NCBI RefSeq assembly: GCF_028372415.1
Contig: NC_092875.1
Coordinates: 229,437,136 to 229,501,135 of the forward strand
Direction of reading: 5' to 3'
Length of the DNA: 64,000 bases
From: Notamacropus eugenii
Taxonomy: Eukaryota > Chordata > Mammalia > Diprotodontia > Macropodidae
The notes under the pieces are model-generated. The model ran no database searches and was not told where the DNA came from. It saw only the letters and a list, made by a program, of their open reading frames with translations. Below, piece by piece: positions 1 to 11,253 of the stretch. The translations under genes and the position numbers were made by a program. The first letter of the stretch is position 1; the number at the start of each line of letters is the position of its first letter.

Positions 1-79
1 CAAGGTGTTTTGGGGAGGGGGGAGGGGAGAGATGAGGAGTACATTTGGAACTCAAAATTCATTTAGTATCAGTAAGGAT

Positions 80-1075
80 TTTTCTTTTTTTTTTTTTCTT
101 AACATTCTGCAAATGACTTCCATATTTCTTTCTCTGAGTGTGGAAGGCATTTTTCCTTGGAAAACCACCATTGGGATTTTTTTTTAATAAGTTCTTGCGT
201 TATTATGAAATTCCAAGTCTACCAGAAAAAACTTTCACACACTGTGGTTGTTGCTGTGCACAATGTTCTTCTGGTTCTGCTCCTTTCACTCAGCATCAGA
301 TCATATAAGTCCTTCCAGGCCTCTCTGAAGTCTTCTTGTTCATCATTTCTTATGGCACAATAGTACTCCATTACACTCATATACCATAATTTATTCAGCC
401 ATTCTCCAATTGTTGGGCATCCCCTTGACTTCCAGTTTTTGGCAACTACAAAGAGTGCTGCTATAAATATTTTTGTCCATGTGGGACCCTTTCCCATTTT
501 TATGATCTCTTGGGGATATAGTCCTAGTAGGGATATTGCTGGGTCAAAGGGTATGCACATTTTTGTAGCCCTTTGGGCATAGTTCCAAATTGCTCTTCAG
601 AATGGTTGGATGAGCTCACAGCTCCACCAACAATGAATTAGTGTTCCAACTCTCCCACATCCTCTCCAGCATTTATCATTTTCTTGTTCTGTCATGTTTG
701 CCAATCTTATAGTTGTGATGTGGTACCTCAGAATTGTTTTGATTTGCATCGCTCTAATCAAAAGTGATTTAGAGCATTTTTTCATATGATTATAGATATT
801 TTTAATTTCTTCCTCCGAAAATTGCCTGTTCATATCCTTTGACCATTTATCAATTGGGGAATGATTTGTATGGTTATACATTTGAATCAGTTCTCTATAT
901 ATTCTAGAAATGAGGCTTTTATCCCCGAGCTTAGCCATAAAAATTCTTTCCCAGTTTACTACATCCTTCCAAATTTTGGTTGCATTGGGTTTGGTTGTGC
1001 AAAAACTTCTCAGTTTAATGTAATCAAAATTATCCAGGATTTATTTCTTACTGGGCCTTTTGAAACCAATGATTT
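80..1075 (-). mobile_element. L1 LINE, 5'-truncated, ORF2 C-terminal end and 3' UTR
   Basis: Reverse-strand translation gives two adjoining frames (938-597 and 560-219) that read as the C-terminal third of L1 ORF2p. They include the KCWRGCG and HCWW cysteine-rich stretch and the IFIAALFVVAKNW and MEYYCAIRNDE blocks typical of that region. The two frames are offset, so at least one frameshift lies between 560 and 597. Reading upstream, the match continues through the FCTTKPNATKIW block to about 1075 and then stops, as expected for a 5'-truncated insertion. The low-coordinate side is 3' UTR-like and begins with a poly-T run at about 84-97, which is the A tail on the reverse strand. The copy cannot be active. 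Confidence 0.88.
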
Positions 1076-1279
1076 TACAAGATTGGGCTGCCTGCACATA
1101 TCCTTAGAGGAAAGCTTTTTCTTCAAAAGAGTCTTTCTATGACTTCCAAACTGGTTATTGGAATAGCACATGAGCTGGTGGGCAAAAATATAAACTGGAG
1201 GCAATGATAAAGTGATACCCAGTCTGTCTATAAACTTAAAGAAGGCAGGACGTATGGACTATTGAAATCATTGCAGTAC

Positions 1280-1893
1280 TGTTACCTGGGATACAGGATG
1301 TAAGGAGTGTTCAGGGAAGGCTAGCACCTCTGGTGTAAGGGCTTGCTGGGGCCTTTCCAGGGCTGCCCATCCACCTTTGGTGTCTACTTCTGTAACACCA
1401 ATGCGATATTCACAGCACCCACGGTAGTCATGAATATCCCAGTGCAATTCTTAATTGTGAAAAACAAGAGACTCTCCACACGGAAGATAGAACCAAAACA
1501 TTTATTCAGACACCAGAAAGCCAAATCCATCATAGTAACAAAAATCTATACACAATAACAATACAGAGAACAACATCATCCCCAAGATTTCCCCCTGATA
1601 GTCTTCCCACAAACCAGCTCCACTGAACAAAGCACAAACAAGCTCTTTCACTCACATTAGCCAGCTGCCTGTTTGCCTTCATCCTTTCTAGCTCTGACTG
1701 CTCTCTAATCAATTTCCTCTCAATTCTGTTCTAGCTCTGCCTCTTCCTGTTCCACCTATTCAGCAAACTCCTCCCACCACAGTTATCTTCACGTAACTCA
1801 GACTCATGTGACTCAGGCTTCCATGTGACCCAGGCAGGTCACATAGGCCTATTAATGAAAGGGAAAGATCTTCCCATTTGAATTACCATTACA
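1280..1893 (-). mobile_element. Solo LTR-like element
   Basis: The segment starts TGTTAC and ends ATTACA, so it is bounded by TG...CA as retroviral LTRs are. On the reverse strand an AATAAA-type polyadenylation signal is visible near 1498-1504. No primer binding site, polypurine tract or coding remnant adjoins it, so a solo LTR is the simplest reading. I found no convincing target-site duplication, and the ends are therefore approximate. Its reverse-strand start (TGTAATGG) resembles the start of the LTR-like element at 61645-62116. Confidence 0.5.
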
Positions 1894-1909
1894 ACCTCTC
1901 ACCCAACTT

Positions 1910-2335
1910 TCTGTGACTCTAAGAAGCTGTAGTGTGCACAGTGGCCATACCTTAGTAAAACCAGGTTGAGGATAACTGACAGGTCTCAAACTCATAAGTG
2001 AGTTTCAGAGATATCTATTCCCAGCATTTGAAGACTTCCCCAGCATAATGGGAGGATGAAAACTATTTATTCCAGTGGTCATGAAGATGGCTAAGGCAGG
2101 CACTGTGGAATGCTTAGAGCTTGGTCAGACATGAAAGACTCCAAGATCATCCACTGCATCCAGACCTATTACCAATCTCTTGACTTTTGTCCTGCCACTA
2201 GACTTCTATGATTTTGGAAGACAGAGGAAGACTGGCAACTTTGTACAACTCTGCCTCACATAAATCCAGTTCATGCACAAGACATTACCCATGATGTCAT
2301 TGGTTCTCTTTAAAAATGAAGGAAGAACAATACCC
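1910..2335 (+). repeat. RTE-tailed interspersed repeat, copy A
   Basis: About 430 bp aligns by eye with the reverse complement of 39640-40115, sharing in order a gaagctgtag start, a taaaaccaggttgagg block, a gcttagagcttggtcagac block and a tail that reads as a gatgtcattggtcctctt-like sequence followed by AAC-rich DNA. The last 250 bp is also shared with copies at 9668, 28632 and 63530. The tail resembles the 3' end of marsupial RTE LINEs, so this is either an RTE 3' end or a SINE using that tail. Copy A is nearly as complete as copy D. Confidence 0.6.
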
Positions 2336-2379
2336 AGGATACCCACAAAGTATACATGTAAACCTCTACTAGTGGTGCA

Positions 2380-2935
2380 TTTGTACCCCTCCTACCTGTT
2401 AGTACAAACTTTTGTTATTGTATTTCATTACGTTGGACATGTAAGTTGCTTTCAATTTTTTCGTATTATATATGTATACATACATATGTAAGTATGTATA
2501 CACACATATGTATATGTATATATATATAATACTACTATGAAAATCTTAGCCTTTTTGAGTTTTTGAGAGCACTTTCAGGGAATATTTACACCAGTAGAAT
2601 TCTTGGGTCAAACAGTATGATTATTTCTGCAATTTTTATTGAATACTGCAAGATTGTTCTCCAAAAAGATTCTAAAACAATGAATGAATGTTCGTGTTTC
2701 CCCATGATCCCATCAGTCCTGAGTATCATTTATGTTAAGTATTTTTGCCCTTTCAATGAGTATGAAGCAGTCCCTCAGAATTGTTTAAATGTGTATCTTA
2801 TTATCAGAGAAGTTGAGCATTTTTTCAAGTGATTGTTAACTATAGGGTTTCCACTTTTGAAAATTTTCTATTCATATTCTTTATCCACTTACCAATTATA
2901 GACTGGAAGTCAATGTTCACAAGTGTATTTGTTAA
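2380..2935 (-). mobile_element. Old L1 fragment, ORF2 3' region
   Basis: On the reverse strand the order of decayed blocks matches the ORF2 end of the L1 copies at 219-938 and 42914-43386, including the plus-strand signature ttgggtcaaacagtatg (compare tgggtcaaagggtatg at 541) followed by a block around a decayed intact-codon remnant. It is more diverged than those copies and carries a (TA/CA)n expansion at about 2466-2530. It continues on the far side of the HAL1 insertion, at about 5866-6000. Confidence 0.6.
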
Positions 2936-2961
2936 GTGATTAACATCTTGTCCCAGTTTTT

Positions 2962-3868
2962 CTTTTCTTTTTTTTATAATGTAATTTATTTTCAATTTCA
3001 ACATTCACTTCCACAAGATTTTGAACTTCAAATTTTCTCCCTATCTCTCCCCTCTATCCACCCCAGGACAGAGTGCACCCCAACCACCCTTTTCCCCAAT
3101 TTGCCCTCCCTTCTCACACACCCTTCTCCCATACCTCTCCTCTCTATTTTCCAGAAGAAAAGATTGCCTGCACAACTTATTTCTCAGTGGCATGCAAAAA
3201 CAATTTTTAGCATTCATTTTTAAAGCTTTGAGTTCCACATTCTCTCTCTTCCTCCCTCCCCACCCACTCTCATTAAGAAAGCAAGCAATTTGATATAGGT
3301 CATACATGTATAGCCATGCAAAACACTTCCATAACAGTCATCTTGCAAAAGACTAATCACATTTCCCTCTATCCTGTCCTAGCTTCCATTTATTCCATTC
3401 TCTACCTTGACCTGAACCCCCCAATAGTGTTGCTTCTGATTACCCCTTCCCCCAATCTACCATCCCTTCTATCATCTTCCCTCTCTTGTCCCCTTCCTCC
3501 CTGCCTTCCTGCAGGATAAGATAGATTTCCATACCCAATTGAATGTGTGTTATTCCCTCCTTCAATCAAATTTTATGAGAGTAAGACTCATATTCCCTCT
3601 CACCTCCACCCTCTTCCCCTCCATGTTGAAAACTCTTTCTTGCCTTTTATATGTGAGATGATTTACTACATTCTACCTCTCCCTTTCTCTTTTTCCCAGT
3701 ACATACCTCTCAACACTTAATTTTATTTTTTAAGTATCCTCTGTTCATATTCAGCTCACCCTGTGCCCTCTGTCTATACATATATACACACATATATATA
3801 CATATACACATATATATGCATATATGCACATATATATGCATACACATATACCTATGCACATAAAATAT

Positions 3869-3899
<31 letters not shown>

Positions 3900-5858
3900 T
3901 ATATATTCCCTCTAACTAGCCTAATACTGAAGTCTCATGAGTTACAAATATTATCTTTCCATGTAGGAATGTAAACAGTTCAACTTTAATGAATCCCTTA
4001 TGACTTCTCTTTCCTGTTTACCTTTCCATGTTTCTCTTGTATTTGAAAGTCAAATTTTCTATTCAGCTCTTGTCTTTTCAACAAGAATGCTTAGAAGTCC
4101 TCTGTTTCATTGATATTCTATTTTTTCCCTGAAGTATTATACTCTGTTTTCCTGGGTAGGTGATTCTTGGCTTTCATCCTAGCTTCTTTGACCTCTGAAA
4201 AATCATATTCCAAGTTCTCTGATCCCTTCATATAGAAACTGCTAAATCCTGTGTTATCCTGATTGTGTTTCCACAATACTTTAATTGTTTCTTTCTAGCT
4301 GCTTGTAATATGTTCTCCTTGACCTGGAAACTCTGGAATTTGGCTACAATATTACTATGAGTTTTCCTTTTGGAATTTCTTTTAAGAGGTTGTTGGTAGA
4401 TTCTTTCCATTTCTAATTTACCCTCTGGTTCCAGAATATCAGGGCAGTTTTTCTTGATAATTTCTTGAAAGATGAGATTTAGACTTTTTTTTATCATGGT
4501 TTTCAGGTATACCAATTATCTCTCCTGGATCTATTTTCCAGGTCAGTTGTTTTTCCAATGAGATATTTCACATTGTATTTTATTTTTTTTCATTTTGGGG
4601 GGTTTGTTTTATAATTTCTTGATTTCTCATAATGTCATTAACTTCCATTTGCTCCATTCTAATTTTTAAGGAATTATTTTCTTCAGTGAACTTTTGGACC
4701 TCCTTTTCCATTTAGCCAATTCTGCTTTTTAAGGCATTCTTCTCCTCCTTTTGACCTCTTTTGCTATTTGGGTTAGTCTGTTTTTAAAGTTGTTATTTTC
4801 TTCTGCAACATTTTTGGGGTCTCCTTTAGCAAGCTGTTGACTTGCTTTTCATGATTTCCTTGCAATGCTATCATTTGTCTCCCCATTTTTTTCAATATTT
4901 CTCTTACTTGATTTTCAAAATATTTTATGATTCTTCCTTGACCTGATACCATTTCATATTTTTCTTGGAGGCTTTGGATTTAGCAGGCTTGACCTTACTG
5001 TCTTCCTCTGGTTGTATACTTTGATCCTTCTCATCTTAAGAAAATACTTTTTCACCAAAAAGTAACCTTCTATAGTCTTATTTTTTTCCCTTTTTAGTCA
5101 TTTCCCCAGCCAATTACTTGAATTTTGAGCTCTTTGTTAAGTGAGGGGTGTACTGCCCCAAGTTTCAGGGTTTTGTGCAGCTGTTTTCAGAGATTTCTCT
5201 AGGGACTTGTAAATTCTCAGTTACTCCAAAGTGGTATGATCAAAGGAGAGATATTACTCCTCCCCTGGCCTGCACTCTGGTCTGTGAGCAACCACAAGCA
5301 CTTTTTTTTGCCCTGGAACTGTGAATAGTATACCCTTTCCACAGCTGCCACCAGCTCTGCCATGCCAGCGCTCCTCCCCAGGACTGCTACCCAAGACTGT
5401 GACCCAGATAAGCTGGTCTATTCACCCATTGTCTATAGGTTGAGAGCTCCAGAAGCAACTGCTGATGCAACCCACCAGGCTGTTGCCACCCTAGGGTTGG
5501 GGCTGGGGTGGGATCATGTTCCTTTCTCACCCAGGTGAGAGAGCTTTCCCACTGAACTTTGAAGCTGTCTTTGGTGTTTATTGTTTGACAAATCTGGAAA
5601 CTACTACAGCTGCCAGTGATTTAGTACCATGAGGCCTGTTCCAGTCCTCTCTGTGGTGGCTCTGAGCCTGGCACAATAGACCCTTCCTGTTGGCCTTCCA
5701 GATTGTCTTGTGCTGGAAATCTGTTTCACTCTGTCATTTTGTGGCTTCTGCTGCATTAGAATTTGTTTAGAGTAATTTTTTACAGGTATTTTGAGAGATT
5801 TGGGGGGAGGACTCAGTCAGGCCCCTGCTTCTACTCTGCCATCTTGGTTCCACCCCCC
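2962..5858 (-). mobile_element. Near full-length HAL1 (half-L1) retrotransposon
   Basis: On the reverse strand the element opens at about 5858 with the L1-type 5' start (G-rich run, then TGGAACCAAGATGGCAGAG). A roughly 0.8-kb 5' UTR follows, then a broken ORF1 (about 5030-4228) and a 3' UTR of about 1.25 kb that ends in an A-rich tail (2962-2975). No ORF2 is present, which is the defining trait of HAL1. The plus-strand sequence (ccc)agttttt lies on both sides (2952-2961 and 5856-5865), giving a probable target-site duplication of 7-10 bp. The host sequence on both sides is older antisense L1. The 3' UTR contains a strongly strand-biased pyrimidine tract and a (TA/CA)n array near 3777-3905. 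Confidence 0.82.
4228..4980 (-). pseudogene. HAL1 ORF1 (L1 ORF1p-like) remnant
   Basis: The 95-residue open frame 4515-4228 reads as the conserved ORF1p region (a FQEIIKKNCPDILE block, then FQSFQVKENILQAARKK, then a NTIRITQDL block), which corresponds to the RNA-recognition and C-terminal domains of L1 ORF1p. Upstream, 4980-4790 translates as a heptad-like coiled coil (EKYEMV...VREILKKMG...LQGNHEKQVNSLLKE). Several stops and frame changes break the part between 4790 and 4516. ORF1p is the RNA-binding chaperone of L1 ribonucleoprotein; this copy is inactive. Confidence 0.8.
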
Positions 5859-5865
5859 AGTTTTT

Positions 5866-6000
5866 GTTTTCAATTAAGTTTATTAAACAATAATGTTTTC
5901 TATAAATATTTGGGTGGATAGTTAGTGTATCTATTCTATTCCACTGATTTATTTCTCTAAAAATTTTTTTATCCCAAGAACCAAATAGTTCTTATGAAAA
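5866..6000 (-). mobile_element. Old L1 fragment on the far side of the HAL1 insertion
   Basis: The antisense sequence resembles the L1 ORF2 stretch with a tctattccactgattta block and continues the L1 seen at 2380-2935. HAL1 at 2962-5858 therefore split one older L1. The match fades after about 6000, and 6000-6290 has nothing I recognise. Confidence 0.45.
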
Positions 6001-6749
6001 CTACTGTCCAGGTTCCAATAGGAGCAGAAGAAAGCTAAAGGACAGAGTGTAGGTAGCATAGGTAGGAAGACCAAGACCACCTTTTTGTTCTTTTCTCTTC
6101 AGTGTGCCCCTTGCTATTATTGCCTGTTTGTCTTATATTTTTTTGCTCAACTCATTTACTGCCTTCATTAAGTTTTGGTTGAGATGGTCAGTTCTTCTGG
6201 GTGTACTAGTATGTCATTTGAAAATAACGATAATCCCCACATCTTTTTCAGGCCAAAATTTATTTTTAACTGAAATGTAAGACTTTATCTTGGTCAACAA
6301 GCATTTAATAAGCATCTACCATTGCCAGGCATTGAGCTAAGAACTAGGGTTCCAAATAAAGGCAAAATATCCCTATGACATTTATTTCTATTAATTTTCT
6401 TCATAATAGATATGCCTAATGATCTAGACTGTAAATATCTTTTTTAATCTGGTTTCTGATATCAGTTAGTTAGCCATTCCTATTCTTTCATGTACAAAAC
6501 TGAAAAATGAAATGATATATCTTGCAAAGTATGAAAAAAGTATATATTTCTATGTACATAAAATTTTCTGTACTATATTAACTTGATACAATTAGCACAA
6601 TGTTGTCTAGAAACAAGAATATCTAGAAGATTTCTCCACCTCAACAGACTACATCTTTACCTACTACAAGCTACATCATTAGTGGGAGAGAGCATGTGTA
6701 CTTTCTACTGCTGTGTAGTAGTGGGGTGATTTGGTTGGATAGGTAGGGT

Positions 6750-7090
6750 GGGAACAGATAATGAAGAACTATGAAAGGCAAACTGAAGAATTTAGTTTTT
6801 CTTTGGCAACAGAGAGACACTGGAAATTCTTCAGCAGAAAAGTAACATGAAGAAGTCTGTCTTTTTTATGTAAATAGTACTTAACTTTTTCCAGTTACAT
6901 GTAAAGACTTTTCAACATTCATTTTTTCATAAGATTTTGAGTTCCAAATTTTTTCTCCCTTTTCCCTTGCCCTTCCCCAAGATGGTAAACAATTTGATAC
7001 AGGTTATACATGTGCAATCATGTAAAACATAAGGAAATTGGTCTTTTAGGAATTTCAATTTGTAGCAATGTATGGGACAGATTGGAATAA
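6750..7090 (+). repeat. Unclassified repeat family R, split by an L1-type 3' UTR
   Basis: 6750-6855 and 7036-7090 together match the order of blocks seen at 22670-22870 and 58580-58720 (gattatgaaggact-like, gccaaa, ttttatattt, gggagccact-like, then gtgacatggt-like). The segment between, about 6858-7035, is an antisense L1/HAL1 3' UTR piece with the gattttgagttccaaatttt and ccccaagatgg blocks. A short first-part match to family R also occurs at 6295-6380 (gcatttaataagcatctacc...gccaggcattgagctaag). Confidence 0.5.
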
Positions 7091-7865
7091 GAAATAACTA
7101 GAGGCAAGTATATGACTTCCTCCTTTAGCACTCTTTAAAGAGATGTCAAAATAGAGAACAGTAATGCTTCATTTCAAACACAAAATGTTCCTGGAGCTAG
7201 GTTGAAGGAAAAAGAGAACAGGACTATAAAAGTAGACTTTACCTTTTTCCCACATAGTCCTATTTTGCCAAGCCTTCATTGTACATATATGAATTTTCAC
7301 CTGTCTTTCCATTTCATATTTTTTGGTTTAATGGTTAGAGAGTATATCTCCCTAGTAGTTCTGTTACATAGGCCTAGCTCAAATGTCATGTCAGAATGGG
7401 ACTGCTTGACCTGAAAAAAGAAAATTGAGTTTTAACTTAATAACATATTCATTGTTCCTAGGATCTGGTTTTTTAGGTCATGTGATACATACTAATATAG
7501 TCAAGGGAGATAGAGACAATTTCCTGTAAGTCACCTTTAAGAAAGTTTTCATTCCAAATTGCAGTAGAGGTTTAATAAGGCTTTAGATATCCAAGTGATA
7601 ACTATAATTTGATGGTTAGGACTGACACTTTTAATTGAGCAGGAAGACTTCCTTCAAGTTTTTCCAAAGATACAATGTTTTTTCCTCCATCTATTGGGTC
7701 CTGAGTAATGAAAAAATTTTCAGTTCCTGGTCTTCCTCCTTTGTCTAGATTGCAGGGAGGAAAGAATAAGTGGATTAACTGATCATCAAAGAAAAATGAT
7801 ACTAGAAATTTTTTGTCTTCAGAAACTGTCAAGGCTTTAACTTTAAAAGCTCATATTCCCTAGAA

Positions 7866-8112
7866 GGCAGCTAAATGACACAGTGGATAGATCAATAGGC
7901 TTGCAGTCAAGAGAAGTTGAGTTCAAATGAAGCCTCAGGCACTTATTAGCTGTGTGACCCTGGACAAATCCTTCTGTCTGCTTCAGTTTCTTCAACTGTA
8001 AAATAGGGATAATATTGACACCTACCTTGCAGAGCTGTTGAGTGGATCAAATGAGACAATTTTGTGCATATTAGTGCATATTAGGCACTTAATAAATACT
8101 TGTTCCTTTTCT
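7866..8112 (+). repeat. MIR/Ther-type CORE-SINE with L2-like tail
   Basis: The element opens with a tRNA-related head (ggcagctaaatgacacagtgg), continues with ttgagttcaaat, the CORE-type block (tagctgtgtgaccctggacaa, then cagtttcttcaactgtaaaatagggataat) and ends with the L2-like tail (gcacttaataaatacttgtt) and an A run. The order and spacing are those of a mammalian CORE-SINE, nearly full length. Confidence 0.82.
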
Positions 8113-8584
8113 TACTAAAAAAAAAAAAACCCTATTAGTTACAGGAGACTTTTTTTAGGGCTAAGCAAAGTATAGAGATTTCTTGGGGAATTTTTTCAAA
8201 CAATACCATTAGCAAGAGCCCTAAAACCCTGTACTTCCTAATTATCTCTAAGCCTGAGGGGATGAGGGGTGAGTATGGCTCCATCTCAGAGTGAGTCACT
8301 GCCAGAACAGGGCTTAAGGAAGTTGACCTAGGCAGTTCTGGCCAGCAGGTGGCACTGGAGGGCCATTAACTGCTAATGGAGAGTCCTTTGGATTGTGTTG
8401 GAAATGGGTCTTGACCGGGGTGGAACAGGTAGAGAAAATATGTAAAAGGCAAAACTGAGGCAAGTAAGCATCAGGGAATGAAGGAAGTAGATTGAAGGGA
8501 AGAAGGTTCTTAGCATCTGGATCTAGAAGAGATCTCCAGATATCACTCAATCTATACCCTCTCCTTTTACAAAAGAAAGCTCAT

Positions 8585-8645
8585 CTATCAATTGGGAAAT
8601 GGCTGAACAATCTGTGAAATACGGAACATTATTGTACCGTGAATG
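8585..8645 (+). mobile_element. Short L1 ORF2 scrap
   Basis: About 60 bp (tcaattgggaaatggctgaacaa, then a ggaacattattgtaccgt block) matches the sense-strand L1 segment also visible at 45120-45190 (aaacaaattgtggtat, then gaatattgctgttccat). It is too short to place within a subfamily. Confidence 0.5.
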
Positions 8646-8659
8646 AATGGATGGATAGG

Positions 8660-8835
8660 TGGATGAAAGAAGTATTTAAGTATTTACTATGTATAAAACA
8701 CTGTGCTAAGGATTGTAGAGGCGCAGATAGAAAAGTAAGATGGGTCCCTGTTCTTAAGGAGCTCATGCTCTAACTGGAGAGATAGAAGATATGGAAGGTT
8801 TTAGTTGAAAAGTCCAGTGAAAAGGTCTATTGTTT
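8660..8835 (+). repeat. Unclassified repeat family R, first part
   Basis: It shares the ordered blocks gtatttactatgta, cactgtgctaaggattg, cctgttcttaaggagctcatgctctaa and an 'agagatagaagatat' block with 21815-21940, 23020-23160, 33895-33985, 52220-52380 and 58150-58320. The recurring start resembles the tails of L2-type SINEs, but I cannot name the family. Confidence 0.55.
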
Positions 8836-8869
8836 CTTAGGATATAGCAGTAAAGTAGATGGTAATGCC

Positions 8870-9660
8870 TCTGTTTTACTGTCATTTTCACTGATAAAAT
8901 CATATCAGCTTCTGCTGCTGATTCTTCCCAGCCATCCAAGGAGTGGGAGAAGCTGTCTGCTTGGGGTGACCCTAAGTTACGGACCCTGAGGCTGCATGAA
9001 CTCTGACCAATGCAGCCACTGTAACTTCTCTCAACTCTACAGTGTCAGATACATATTTGGACCAGAGAAGGAAAGCACAAGAGCCAAGAAGAGAAACTGA
9101 ATAGGGGGCCAGCATATTTGTATGGCCATACTGGGCCTGAAAGAAAGGGGACTGAATCCAACTAGGGTCAGATGTGTTCTCTTAGAGACTATATTGGGCA
9201 GGGACTAATACTAGTGAACCATAAAGCCCCTAACTAGAGTGGATGCTGAATCAGCTTTCTAGTTTGTGTGACACATCCCCACACACCCAGCAAAGAGGGA
9301 GGAGTTACAAAGTGAGTGAGAGTGGGGGTGCAGGAATTGAAGGAAAAAAGGCTGAAACACCAAAGATTTCAAGAGGAAGAAAATTCAGTAAAATCCTAAA
9401 GAATATGCAGATAAATCAACAGTGAAAAGTCCTACAACTAGAAGGATACACACTGAATATTATAAAGTTCAAACATTACAAAACTCTCTTTATAAAGTGT
9501 AGAAAGTATTCTCTGTGTCTCACTATGGTAGAACCTGAAGAGTTTGTGGATGTCTCTACTGCCAATGGCTCAAATCTGCACAGGCTATGTATGTTCTCAG
9601 CTGTTAGGGGCTAGTAAATAGCACTCCCTCTTTTTATTTAAATATTTAATATCAATTTGC
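8870..9660. other. Unassigned sequence between repeats
   Basis: No repeat, exon or RNA gene is recognised here. Short frames in this stretch show no family resemblance. Confidence 0.4.
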
Positions 9661-9667
9661 TTTGAAA

Positions 9668-10045
9668 GTTGTTGTTGTGGTGATGGTTGTTGTGTTTGTC
9701 CTTGGTTCTCAAAGAGGACTATGACATCAAGATGATGACATAACTTACAGTTGACTTTAATTTGAATGAGGGAGGGCTGTGCAAGGTCACCAACCTCACT
9801 TTCTTCTCCTGAGCCAGGTGGATCCAGTGGCCTGATATTCTTCAGGAGGGCTGAAGATGGCCCAAGATGCAATGTGAGATCACATTTAGCCTTTCAGGCT
9901 AAAGTCTTACAGCATTCTCACTCTGAGCGAGATACACCCATTCAATGACTTGGCTTCTTTATGTAGTTGCTCAAGGGATGGCCCCTTTAATAAAAAAAAA
10001 AAAAATCAAACTGGGAGGAGAAGACCCTCAGGGTTCCTGAGTAAA
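9668..10045 (-). repeat. RTE-tailed interspersed repeat, copy B
   Basis: The reverse complement aligns along its length with 63530-63895, from an 'aaccctgagggtct' block, through a run of A/T and a gccatcccttgag block, to the gatgtcat...ctctt tail and AAC-rich end. The plus strand shows the tail as ttgttgttgtgg. Heads differ between this type and copies A and D, while the last 250 bp is shared. Confidence 0.62.
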
Positions 10046-10119
10046 AGAGAAACAATTACTGTGTATAGCTTTGAAAGTATGTTTGCTTTGAATATGTATT
10101 AGAATTAGGTGCAAACATT

Positions 10120-10350
10120 TCTGAACAGTATCTTGGAGGCATACTTTCTCTTACATTACTTTGGTCTCTGGGCAGAGTGGGCTCAAAACAGTTCAGTTTT
10201 TACATCACATTGATCCCACTAAATGTGGCATTTATTCCAGACGGGTCTAGAAGGTCATTCCTTTGTAGCACTGAGGCTGACTTGGCCGTGAAACCCAGAC
10301 ACCAGGACTCCAGGATGCTGCTCTCCTTTCATCTGAAATGACAAAGAACA
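10120..10350 (+). repeat. LTR-like repeat, relative of 49855-50111
   Basis: The blocks cttggaggcatac, attactttggtctc, gagtgggctcaaa, cagttcagttt and ccactaaatgtggcatttattc have counterparts in the same order at 49855-49965. Two copies in the window support an interspersed element, and the tttatt motif would be a poly(A) signal on the reverse strand. The class is not determined. Confidence 0.4.
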
Positions 10351-10866
10351 GACATGAAGGCAAGCCAAAAGCATGGCCATGGACAATGACAGCACTGTCT
10401 CTCCATAAACATATGAGTGAAAGAGTCAGAGGTCTACCAGGGCTGAATAGCTAAAGAGTAATGGCAGGAAGATATTAGTCCAAGGTTGACTCAGGCCTTT
10501 TAAAGACACTTCCACTTGCAGCTATATAGTCAATCAAAATGGCTTCTCTTTTATCACATGGTTAGCAAACCAGAACCAGTTATAGAATGTATATGCAAAC
10601 TCAAATATCTCTCCAAGGTAACTTAATTATGCTTCATGAGAAGCGGGTTCCACAGGTTCTTCATGTAGGGAATTTGTATCAGTTAAGCAAGCTGACGCAC
10701 TCTGTGCATGCATCAGTATTACACAAGACAAGTGAAGCAAAATCTGATGAAGCACAGAATCCTATTGAAACTATGAGAATATAAATTAACAGGAAGAAAT
10801 TCCAAAACCATTCTATGGAGAAATGAAATATCTAAGAAAGGAAATTAGGAGTAATTATGTCAGAGG

Positions 10867-11231
10867 TGTGGGAAACAGGAAGCAAGTTTCATTTCCACAC
10901 TTCCAATTGATGGGGGTGGGGAGGATGTAACCTAGTACAGTGAGGTGAAGGTCAGAAAACGACTGCCCATGCTCAATAAGTTGTTTGAGGGAAAGTCAAT
11001 TACAGGAGAACAGGAAGCCACATGGCCAGGGGACAGGATCTCTGGACATCCGAAGTTTGTATTCCACAAGGGTCCTGTCTCATCCTGACCTGGTTGTAGT
11101 CCTTCCAGTGGCCATGCTGTAAGCTCCCCATTCCTTCAGGGTGAGGAACACAGAAGGCCTTCCCTCCTCTGAACTCCATTTTTAATAAATTTTTCTTGAT
11201 ACCTTTTTGTGTGTCAAGTTCATCTCCAACA
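10867..11231 (+). mobile_element. 5' LTR of endogenous retrovirus
   Basis: The 365-bp unit starts TGTGGGAAACAGG and ends CTCCAACA, and aligns over its length with 17851-18196. It holds an AATAAA signal at 11184-11189, in the position expected for the end of the R region. It is followed after four bases by a primer-binding-site-like sequence. The preceding four bases (gagg, 10863-10866) are nearly repeated after the 3' LTR (gaag, 18197-18200), compatible with a 4-bp target duplication. The LTRs differ at many positions, so the insertion is old. Confidence 0.88.
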
Positions 11232-11235
11232 AAAA

Positions 11236-11253
11236 TGATGCCCAATGTGGAGC
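11236..11253 (+). other. Retroviral primer binding site, tRNA-Lys-like
   Basis: The 18-mer TGATGCCCAATGTGGAGC lies four bases after the 5' LTR. It matches the recalled tRNA-Lys(1,2)-type primer binding site at 14 of 18 positions, and all four differences are transitions, two of them CpG-type changes. Placement next to the LTR makes chance unlikely. Confidence 0.75.

Noticed and set aside
3710..3898. A Tyr/Cys/Met-rich small open frame
   Set aside because: It is translated (TA/CA)n simple repeat inside the HAL1 3' UTR.
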